Below are positions 55,744 through 64,000 of a DNA stretch of 64,000 nt, in pieces. The DNA is from Amoebophrya sp. A120. Lineage: Eukaryota > Sar > Dinophyceae > Syndiniales > Amoebophryaceae. The translations under genes were made by a program, and so were the position numbers. The notes beneath the pieces were generated by a model. The model searched no databases and was not told the DNA's origin. It saw nothing but the letters and a program-made list of their open reading frames with translations. Positions within the stretch are counted from its first letter, which is position 1. The number at the start of each line of letters is the position of its first letter. The DNA is taken from the NCBI GenBank assembly GCA_905178155.1, contig CAJINV010000005.1, forward strand, positions 3,292,833-3,356,832. The letters run 5' to 3'.

Positions 55744-58700
55744 ATGGTTTTCCTGCTGTCTGAAGAGGATTTCCACCGGCTTTCGAAGCCGATGGAAAAA
55801 CGGGTGCGGTACCTGGAAGAGCAGGTCACACTCCTGACCAAGGCGCTCCACGACGCAAACCTGGTCGAGATTGGCTCGCCGAACGCGTGCGGAGTGGACT
55901 TGGAATTCATGGAGGAAAATGGATCATGTGCTGGGCTGCAGGACACCGACATGATATTAAGCGGCCATCAAGAGATGAACCACGAGCACAAAAAGATGCG
56001 GGCTACGGGTCGTGAAGTAGATGATATAGAAGTTTCCTCTTCTTCTTGTCGGAATATTACTTCTTTTACCGGAAAAATACAGAGGTGTGACACGACGACA
56101 ACGCACACGACAGATATCAAGAACACCAAGAAAGCGGTCAAAGAGCAAGATGTAGTCAAAAACCCATTTGAAGAGGACATTGCGAATTTCAAACTCGACG
56201 ACCTCGAAATAGAAATCGACGACGACGCAGAGGACGGGTTGGCGCTCAAGCCGCATCCCGCAACCGAGCTTCCCCTGGGAGGTGGAGACGCGATGAACAA
56301 AAATAACGATAAAAAACAAAAACCTGCGAACACTTCTAGAAATGCGGCGCTTCATCTGCCGGATCAGCAGAAACAAAACGAGGCCGAGGCGAAGCGCGAG
56401 CAAATATATAACCCTGACTCACCGGGGTTCACTCTCAACGAGCTAGACGGGATAGAGGACCTCAACACACGCCTGCAGCAGGAAGTGGAATATCCAGTGC
56501 AACAAATATGATGTCTGGGAGGTCCGCCTCTGGAACATAATTCCAACTTGTGATGCGGAGTTGTCAGGAGACGAGGAGGAGGACAAAAAAGATGTCCATG
56601 TTCGATTCAGACTAGGCATGGAAATAAAGCCTCCGCGGAATATGCAATGCTTTGTGTGCATTGCAATGCTGGGTTTTTTATAGGGTGCAAAAAGGGCGTG
56701 ACAAATATGTTTTCTTCGGGAGGACCCAGACATGTTTGATATGGAATCAGGAGGAAGCAAATTGGGGGCGGAAGAACTCGCGAGTGGGGCAGCAGGGGTA
56801 CAGTCTTTTACTTTAATGTATCAGTCTGGTTCTTCTTCTTTCTTCTTCTTGATAGTCGATGTTGGAGTAGCTGTCAGACTTTCTGTGCCGCTGCTTGAAA
56901 AAATTTATTTGTTCTATGCCACACACAGCCTGCCCGTCGGCGAGACGAGCATGGTGGGGGCAGCTCTTTGAGCACTTCTAAACAGGAAACAAACAAAACG
57001 GACGAGGGAAGCAATAAGTTGTCCTTCTTACCGTTTTTGAGCAAGACGTCCACAACAAGTGGTATGCTCCCTGGTACCGGCGTGTCCTCGTCCTCTTCCT
57101 CTTCTTCTTCATCCCGCGCGGGCCTCGTCAATAAAGGTGAAAATAAAGTCGACCTTCAGACCAGATCCTTCCAAAACAAAACCGCCAATATTAGAGAGAA
57201 CATCAAAACGAGCAGTGCCAGCCGCCGGGATGTTGAGCAAGATCGTGGTCCTAGCGCTATCAAAAGTACGAGGGGGCGTCAGGAAGAAAAGGAAGCAACT
57301 GCTTTGAAGGTGGAGCGAAGTTCTGGTGGTGGCGCTGCTGTAATTTCCATGCGGGAAGGCGGTTTACCGAGCCAAAGAGTGCTGCTGCCCAATTCATCAT
57401 CATCATCCCGAGGCTTAGCTGCTCGGCGGTCCCGGTCTGCGAGACGGCCTCTGCGGTCCCGTGAACGGACGGGCGGGACGAATTACCCGCCAGAGAGCAG
57501 TTCTAGTAGAACGACCAGGAGCAGAAGACCGGCGGCCCCACCAGTGGGTGTGAGCAGGTACGCAGATCACCTGTCCGAGCCGCGCAACAAACACAGAAGT
57601 CGGGAGGACCGCGAGCGGCGAAGACATTCGCCGATCTCCTCCCGGCTCCTGGCGGCGGAAGAAAGAAACAAACTGGTCGAGCTGCCCCACATGCGGACCC
57701 AGCGACCCATCTCCGAACGGGTTTTGGAAGCCGAGGAAAAAAACAATCGGAAAAACGTACGACCTGCTCAGAATTAAATGATACAATCCCAAACGGCATA
57801 GTTATAGACTCTTCCTTGATTTGAAGATTATTGTTTTTCATGAACTTGCGCTTTACTATACAAAGTTCGTGAGGCGGGTATTTATTTTGGCCGCTCCAGA
57901 ACTTGATGTCCTGCGTATACTTCCTGTCGTGATAAGAGGAACGAGAGGCTGCCAGATCGTGCCTTTTGCTTTTTGCATAGATTTAGATAGGCTTGCGTTT
58001 TATTTGTCGTCACCTTTGAGGTTGTATTTGTCACTACACCTGAGCAGGTCATAAAACGTGGTGAGCTCTATTTCGGCGAGAATTCAGCTGGAGGAGGGAC
58101 ATCAACCACGGACTTCTACTATGAACTGCAAAAGTAGCGCACTAGTATAAATTGCATTACAAATCGGCTCAGCATTACAAATTAAATTTGTAATGCTGAT
58201 TTCCCTGAACACCTAGATTTGTAATGCATAACTGCAATTAGTACGAGTACGATACTTTTGCACAGGATATCTACTTCTCGTGTCGACCGCAGGAGGTCGA
58301 GAAGTGCTTTGCGTTCTACTACACGAACACGAGCAGCTTCTGCTGCGGAAAGGAACGAACACGAAGCACAACGCTCTGCGTTGTTCAACACCAAAAATCC
58401 GCGGCGGTTTTCCCTCGAGAGCAGGAAAGACAAAGAGACACCCAAAACTCCTTCGAAGTCGAACAGTGAACAAGTTTTACAGGTGGTGGAGGCCACAGGC
58501 AACATAGGCATCATATGAACTGCAAAAATGTCTGGGTCTGGAAGAGTTGGAACTTGTCATGCGAATTCATTCTGGAATAGGCAAAAATTTATATTGCATA
58601 AGCACCAAGAGCTTCCCATTTATTGCCACGCAAATAGGGAATTTCTCATGCGGGATAGACATCAGGAGGCCTGCGCAAAACCTGTAATGCTTTTGCGTGC

Positions 58701-58966
58701 ATTAGAGACCAGTGAGTTGCGTGATCGAGAAGATGCATGACAAACTCCTGCAATCTTCCAGACCCAGACATTTTTGCATTTGATACATCAAGTTTGAAGG
58801 CGAAAAAAAGCAGGACAAGAAGGAGGATACCAGACCACCGTACTCGATCTTCAGTAGCGGACACAACAAGGGCGGGCCCACTAACAAGGGGAATTATAAA
58901 CCACCTGCCAAAGTCGTAACGGTGCTACCACCACCGTTTATCCCGACGAAAAACAAGGAAAGGTAG
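55744..58966 (+). CDS. Coiled-coil and R/S-rich protein, unknown family
   Basis: Exons 55744-56490, 56747-56797, 56929-57756 and 58048-58119 are each multiples of three nucleotides and join in one frame; 58275 onward continues (YFSCRPQEVEKCFAFYYTNTS). The last exon 58791-58966 (KFEGEKKQDKKEDTRPPYSI...) lies in another frame of 58275-58513, so a small intron is needed there; 58458-58482 (25 nt, GT...AG) would fit and give 695 residues. Residues 1-45 form a coiled coil (MEKRVRYLEEQVTLLTKALH). Residues 110-190 are acidic, 260-500 S/R-rich with SRSARRPLRSRER-type tracts, as in splicing or nuclear proteins. Two introns are plain GT-AG (56798-56928, 57757-58047); three are introners. A role in RNA processing is a guess from composition. 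Confidence 0.6.
56491..56741 (+). mobile_element. Introner element, family A variant, coiled-coil gene
   Basis: Starts TATCCAGTGCAACAAATATG, followed by ATGTCTGGGAGG, and ends CCCAGACATGTTTGATA. Perfect flanks TGGAA (56486-56490, 56742-56746). Removal gives QQEVESGGSKLG; no AG at the end. Confidence 0.85.
58120..58269 (+). mobile_element. Introner element, family C, coiled-coil gene
   Basis: Starts TATGAACTGCAAAAGTAGCG and ends CGATACTTTTGCACAGGATA. Perfect flanks TCTAC (58115-58119, 58270-58274). At 150 bp it is the shortest element here and little more than its arms. Confidence 0.9.
58514..58785 (+). mobile_element. Introner element, family A, coiled-coil gene
   Basis: Starts TATGAACTGCAAAAATGTCT and ends GACATTTTTGCATTTGATA. 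Perfect flanks CATCA (58509-58513, 58786-58790). Its left tip matches the C element at 58120 (TATGAACTGCAAAA), so A and C termini intermix. Removal gives ATGNIGIKFEGEKK. Confidence 0.9.
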
Positions 58967-59725
58967 GAGCGAGTGGTTGTATGCATATGCCACCGCATCA
59001 TGCGCTCATTTCTCTTTAGTAGTCTACTTCGAGCAATGAGAATGACATCAAACAACAATAATTCGGAGGTAGCACATTTCTTTATTACTTCTGCACCCAG
59101 ATGATAGAGTTAGAGTTAGAGATAGAAGCTAGCTCTGTAAAAAGCAGCCTCACTCTGGTGGAGATGGTCCTCAACATGGACGCCGGTCGTCCTCGCGCAC
59201 CATTTCTCCAGCTAGTTCTTGGGTTCCACTCCTTAGAAAAAACTCAACGCGTCAAAAATAAAGCCAATGAGTCAGAGTCGAGCGTGTGAAAGTTTGTGCG
59301 TTAATGACTGCGCTTCGCTTTTATCATGCGGTAGCGTAGTTTGAGGTTGTGGATAAGTTCTTGAGAGAAGCTTGGAGATTTGAAAATCGGGCCTTAGAAG
59401 CTTCTTGTTTCGCTCTTCTCGTGTCGGAAAGTTTAATATTTCTCGTAGAAGATGATACAGTCTGTCTCTGTCCCTCGTGCATCTCAATCATCAAGAAATT
59501 AAGCGTCGGCATTTTCACTTTGATCCTAGTATAGATGGAATTTGTTCCTTGCTTGTCAACATCTAGTGTTTTTTCTACCCCAGCGTCCTTGTTGTTTTTC
59601 TCTTGTCCAACATCGTCGTGAGGACAAGAGGTTCGCGTTCAAAAAAAGACATCATACATAAGTAGATTTTCAGCAGCAAGGAAAAATTCATCGAAATCTA
59701 AGATCGTGAAAGAACTTTAACAGCC
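58967..59725. other. Intergenic region
   Basis: A 62-codon frame at 59101-59289 starts just after a CACCCAG sequence but cannot be joined in frame to the upstream gene by any boundary I tried. I treat the region as 3' and 5' flanking DNA. Confidence 0.45.
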
Positions 59726-62700
59726 ATGCCTACGGCAGCCTCAAGTTCTTCCACTAAATTTCTTCTGTCGACTACCAGCGGCGTGCAAAGCAGCAGTGCT
59801 AAAAACATGCCAGCTGCGGGTAAGATGAACAAGACTTCATCCTCCAAGGCCGCACCTCCAGCGGGGAACAAGAATATCAAGACGAAGAGCAGTAAAAAGC
59901 CCATGCTGTCTGTGAAGGAAATGCGGGAGATGAAGAAAAAGAAGATGGTGGTGCGGAAAACCACCGCAGCGGCAGCTATGAAGAAAAAACCCGCCGCCTC
60001 TGGTGCAACTGCTTGGTATTGCGGACGACGGAACAAGAACACCCAGACAAAACAAGGGGAAGCGAAATCGAACAAATCGTCGAAAGGAAAGACGAAAACA
60101 CATGCCAAAAAAGAAGCAACCGAGGAGGAAGAAGACGAAGAGGACGATTCTTCAGAAGACGACACAGACTCAGACGAAGACCCGCGGTTGAAGTGGCCCG
60201 CGCTGGAGTCGAACCCCGAGGCGTTCACGAGTTTCATGCACCGCGTGGGCGTCGCAAAGCAGTTATCGACTGCAAAAATGTCTGGGTCTGGAAGGATGTA
60301 ACATGTGATGCGCATTTCGGAACACACAAAAATTTCTCATGCAGAGGTAGCAAAAGCTGCTCACTTTCTGTCACCAAAGTGGGGGATTTGTCATGCGGGT
60401 TCGGCATTGCGGAAGCTTCTCGAAACCTGTGATGCTAGAGCTTCCATGCCAGAGCTTCTGCGTCATGCAGAAACAGCACGACTCTTCCAGACCCAGACAT
60501 TTCTACATTTGATAGCAGTGGCAGTTCCACGACGTTTTCGACTTGGACATGCTGGACCAGATTCCGGACGTCACCGCCCTGGTTTTGCTCTACCCGATCG
60601 TGGACGAAGAGGGCGAAGCACTCATGCCCACGGCGAACCGGAAACGTACTTTCTGTTTCTATAATTTCCGACAGAATAAAGAACTTTGTCATGCATGCCT
60701 GAGTCTAAGTAACCTGTGCCTGCTGTCTGTGCATGTTTAATAAGTAAGTAACTTGTGCGAATCCAAGTGATTCTATGACGCAATTTTTGACAGCATGAAT
60801 TTTTACACGTGCTGACGAGTGAGACAAGTGATTAAAAATAAACTAACAGCAACATGCCTATGCACAAATGCTCTTACTTTACAAACAGGAGTGAAATTGT
60901 CCGATGACGCCCCCTTCTTCATCTGGCAGGGCGAAGACCTCGGGAACGCGTGTGGTACCATTTCCATTATCCATGCGGTTGCGAATATGGGAGTGTCAGG
61001 ATCGAAATCGACAAAATCGAAAAGTTTGTAATGCGTAAAACGTAGGGCACATAAGGCCTGTGTTGGAGAGGAGGCAAATGAGACCGATTGCAAGCCTGTC
61101 TAGCCCCAAACATGTATTGCCAGAGTAGCATGACAGGCGCAGTCTTCTTTGCCCAAACAGCATGACAGGCTGGATTTTGATGCTCCCAAAATTTGTCATG
61201 CGGCGGTTGGAAACTGAGGCTCCAACTGGTATCGACTTTATGCGTCGCAAATTATTTCGATTTTGTTGATTTCGATCCTGACGCTTCCATAGCGAACTGC
61301 GAGCAAGTGGCGAAAACCGTCAAGAAAAAATCCGCGCTGAGCGAGTTCTTGGCGAAATGTAAAAAGATGACGCCTATCAAGTGCAAAAATGTCTGGGTCT
61401 GGAAGAATGCGAACCTGTTATGCGTGTTGCGGATCATACAAAAATCTGTGTTGCATGACTTGCAAAAGGTCTCCACTTCTGGCCATGCTGAGAGGGCATT
61501 CCTCATGCAGAATAGGCATCACCAAGGGACTGCAGAACGTGTGATGCTACTCCCTGCATTCCAGACTTGGCGGAGCTTGGAGAAACTGCATGACAAATCT
61601 CGGAATCTTCCAGACCCAGACATATTTGCAATCCATAACGCCCGAGGAACGCGGGAGTTTGCTCGACCAAGACGAAGCAATCATGGAGCACGTACTTTTT
61701 CGTGGTAGTTGTGGTCGTGAAGATCATTGTGATATCGATATGTTGTAGTTCCATGTTGTATGCAATACAACTGTCTACTTCGGCCTAGCTAAGAAGGTCT
61801 TGACGCACGAGACCGATTTGTATCGCAGCATTGCATCTTCAGCTGGCTTTTTTCTGATGCAGAAATAATACGGGAATCATGATACATGACCAAAAATACA
61901 TCTTCAGGTTGCCGAAGTCGCTTGCGATGCGGAGTTGAACCAGACCGATTGGTACAAGTTGGTTGAGGACGATGATGACGACGACGATGACGATGAGGAG
62001 GATATTCTGTTGAAAAACGTCCCCGCCCCTCAGACTCCAGATGTTGCTGTTGGGAACTCTGCAACCCAAATCCAGGTTTTTTAAGACTCAACACGCATGA
62101 CAATTCAAAGTCTCTGCTCGTACTATCTGTAGAGTAGTGCATCGCGCAACAAGTTCTCAGCAAGGGCAGCCGCAATTATACCTTGACATTAGAGCCATCT
62201 TCTTATTGTGTTTCCAGCATATCAAGTTCCAAAACGCGACTAGGGCGGATGTATCATGTTGCAAATGTTTCAGTAGATGCAAATCTGCCTGACACCAGCG
62301 CTAGTAGGGAGGTGGAGACGTTTTTACTTGGGATAGATGAAGACGAGGATGAAGATCCGGAGGTTGATTTAGACACCGACCACCACTTCATCACCTTCAT
62401 ATGCATCACAAAATTTGAATTTCGTGCTAGAAGTAATTGCCTAATTCGAATGATCCAATGATTTTTTGCTTAACCACACTAGCATGGAAAAGAAAAACTG
62501 AATAAATGAAAAAGAAAATTGCATGTGCTGTTTGATACCCCCTCCAATGATCGACATTTTCCATTTTGCACGAAGTACTATATTGCAATTGCCGCGAGTT
62601 GTGCGAAGATGTTTTTGCGCAGCATATCTCATCGAGAAAAACAACGTGATCTATGAATTGGACGGCCTCCGCAACATGCCACTTAAGGTCGGCACGACCA

Positions 62701-63149
62701 GCAGTAGTTGCAGCACTACCTCCTCTATCAAATGCAAAAATGTCTGGGTCTGGAAGATTGGAACTTGTGATGCTAACTTTGGACTCTAGAAAAATCTGTA
62801 TTGCATGACCAGCAAGAGGAGTCTAGTTCGTGCTACGCGGGGAGGGCGTTTGTCATGCGGAGTAGGCATCAGGAAGCCCTCTCAAAATCTGTGACGCACG
62901 GCCGTGCATTGCAGAAATACTGGCTCATGCAAAACATGCATGAGAAATCTCAGAATCTTCCAGACCCAGACACTTTTACACTTCATATCCTCCTCATCTT
63001 CCAGCGCTCGTAGTACAACCACGTCGGCGAAGAACAAGTCGAATTTTCTCCCGGAGGTTGCGAAGATCATCAAAACCAAGTTCCTCAACCGTGCGCCGGA
63101 AAACATGCAGTTTGCAACCCTGGCGCTGGGCGGCAAGGAGAAATCATAA
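59726..63149 (+). CDS. Ubiquitin C-terminal hydrolase (UCH, peptidase C12) with N-terminal extension
   Basis: Nine exons: 59726-60263, 60520-60645, 60889-60985, 61297-61374, 61643-61691, 61908-62002, 62341-62399, 62632-62725, 62993-63149; 1,293 nt in one frame, 430 residues. Residues 1-150 are K/S/T-rich then acidic (possible nuclear extension). The UCH fold starts at LKWPALESNPEAFTSFMHRV. Catalytic residues are all present: Gln about 235 and Cys about 243 (WQGEDLGNACGTIS), His about 343 (DHHFITF), Asp about 358 (YELDG). MTPEERGSLLDQDEAI matches the family helix before the active-site crossover loop, which here carries a long aspartate run. The enzyme would cleave small adducts from ubiquitin C-termini. 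Family members are 220-330 residues, so this one is extended. Introns 60646-60888 and 61692-61907 are plain GT-AG; six introners fill the rest. Confidence 0.92.
60264..60514 (+). mobile_element. Introner element, family A, UCH intron 1
   Basis: Starts TATCGACTGCAAAAATGTCT and ends GACATTTCTACATTTGATA. Perfect flanks GCAGT (60259-60263, 60515-60519). Removal gives GVAKQWQFHDVFDLD, as in UCHL3-type enzymes. Confidence 0.95.
60986..61291 (+). mobile_element. Introner element, family E, UCH, after the catalytic Cys
   Basis: Starts TATGGGAGTGTCAGGATCG and ends CGATCCTGACGCTTCCATA. Perfect flanks GCGAA (60981-60985, 61292-61296). Removal gives HAVANCEQVAKTV. Confidence 0.95.
61375..61637 (+). mobile_element. 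Introner element, family A, UCH, inside the MTPEER motif
   Basis: Starts TATCAAGTGCAAAAATGTCT and ends GACATATTTGCAATCCATA. Perfect flanks ACGCC (61370-61374, 61638-61642). Exact removal rebuilds MTPEERGSLL; no AG at the end. Confidence 0.95.
62003..62335 (+). mobile_element. Introner element, family D, UCH acidic loop
   Basis: Starts TATTCTGTTGAAAAACGTCC and ends GACGTTTTTACTTGGGATA. Flanks GAGGA and GATGA differ at one base. Removal keeps the acidic run in frame. Confidence 0.85.
62400..62626 (+). mobile_element. Introner element, family H, UCH, between catalytic His and Asp
   Basis: Starts TATGCATCACAAAA and ends TTTTTGCGCAGCATA. Flanks CTTCA and TCTCA are diverged. Precise removal gives HFITFIEKNNVIYELDG, with the His-to-YELDG spacing of UCHL3; the nearby CAG acceptor would add residues. 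Confidence 0.8.
62726..62987 (+). mobile_element. Introner element, family A, UCH last intron
   Basis: Starts TATCAAATGCAAAAATGTCT and ends GACACTTTTACACTTCATA. Perfect flanks TCCTC (62721-62725, 62988-62992). Removal stays in frame in a serine run; no AG at the end. Confidence 0.95.
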
Positions 63150-64000
63150 GAATTAGAAAACAAAATTCCGAAGATAGAATAAGGAATAAAAGCTGTATAC
63201 TCAGTTATAATTCACGGTGCTTGCAGCTCACCATCTCGTCTCTGTCGCAGTTGCTGTGCCACTGCGCTACAATCTTTTCAAAGATGAAGATTGTTGGCGG
63301 GGGCCGCGCAGGTTTATTTTGGAAAAAAGGACGACCCACTCCAGAATCGACATCGAGTCGGAAAAATACATGAACAAACGAACAATCAGAATTACAATCA
63401 GTTTAAAAAGTACTCAATTATGCCTCCTAATCGTGAACGAACAAACAAAGGACGCATCATCAACCGCATAATGCAGATACTTGATTTAGATTTTGCTAAT
63501 TGGCTTGCTAGTACTCCATCTACATGTGTAAAAAATATGGTCGTGCTCCATTCGTGCAATTATACCTCAGGCCCGAAAATCAAAATTCAAAACGATGAGC
63601 GCACAATTATTGTTTTGGGTAATGAAAGCCAAACTGTAGCTGCTGGGCGTATGGTCTGTTTTAGCAAGATTGTAAGGACCTCCATTACGCCCGTTTTGTA
63701 GTCCCACTTTTCTTGTGCCCCCTCTTGTACCATGCTACAAAAAAGGTCTAGTCTACTTCTACGCACCCGAGTCCAAGAACTACACAAAACGAATGAGCAT
63801 TTCATGGAAGCAGGACTAAGTTTAGGTTTAGTTTGTTTTATGATCTCGCACTCGTTCCTAATAAATAGTGACAAATTCGTCCTGAAGTACTTACAATGAT
63901 TAGACGGGCGTCTGGGCCTCATTTCCTTCTTCTAATATTGATGTGCTAATCGTGGATAAATGTGTCACTCGTGTTTTTCTTGCACCAGAACGAGGTGAAA
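63150..64000. other. Region after the UCH gene, no supported gene
   Basis: Overlapping short frames at 63217-63471 and 63291-63701 have no recognisable motif. The next gene may start beyond the window. Confidence 0.45.

Noticed and set aside
59101-59289. Extra last exon of the coiled-coil gene
   Set aside because: The upstream donor is in a phase that meets TGA at once after the candidate acceptor.

Overview
The window looks like nuclear DNA of an early-branching parasitic dinoflagellate, most likely a Syndiniales of the Amoebophrya type. Every gene I can support lies on the + strand, as in the unidirectional gene clusters of dinoflagellates. Coding exons are rich in low-complexity insertions, and the genes are packed with short repeated introns carrying terminal inverted repeats (introner elements). 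Published Amoebophrya genomes are described as having repeated, non-canonical introns of this kind. The assignment to this lineage is my inference; no marker gene proves it.

Layout. 196-6015: a large ARM/HEAT-like alpha-helical protein, 5' end cut by the window. 7170-16032: a giant mitotic cyclin of about 2,336 residues (destruction box in the first exon, a long Q/N/S-rich spacer, cyclin box at the C-terminus). 17926-18984: a small protein with a mitochondrial-type presequence. 19915-21715: a repeat island with many copies of a self-complementary TTCGTACAATTGTACGAA motif. 21716-24234: a predicted single-pass membrane protein. 24235-28008: repeat-rich DNA. 28009-29694: an intronless 561-residue protein of unknown function. 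30719-31881: a 1.16-kb palindromic (foldback) insertion. 33486-36330 and 39582-42390: two paralogous type II membrane proteins with a glycosyltransferase-like luminal region, made by a segmental duplication that also copied their introners. 44540-50034: a DEAD-box helicase of the DRS1/DDX27 type. 50684-54781: an unrecognised multi-exon gene. 55744-58966: a coiled-coil, R/S-rich protein. 59726-63149: a ubiquitin C-terminal hydrolase (UCH, peptidase C12) with an N-terminal extension.

The dominant feature is the introner system. I find 34 elements (one cut by the window edge), mostly 150-420 bp, in several inverted-repeat families. Nearly all begin TAT and end ATA and most are flanked by a 5-bp target duplication (21 of 34 perfect). 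In the helicase, the UCH and the cyclin, removing the element plus exactly one duplication copy restores conserved protein motifs without a residue lost or gained. About 14 elements have no AG at the 3' end of the precisely removed unit, so splicing here seems to follow element ends and not the GT-AG rule. Ordinary GT-AG introns without inverted repeats lie beside them in the same genes.

Functionally the recognisable genes are housekeeping: cell-cycle control (cyclin), ribosome biogenesis (DRS1), ubiquitin recycling (UCH), and secretory or organelle proteins. I see no operon-like coupling, tRNA, rRNA, CRISPR or clear transposase.
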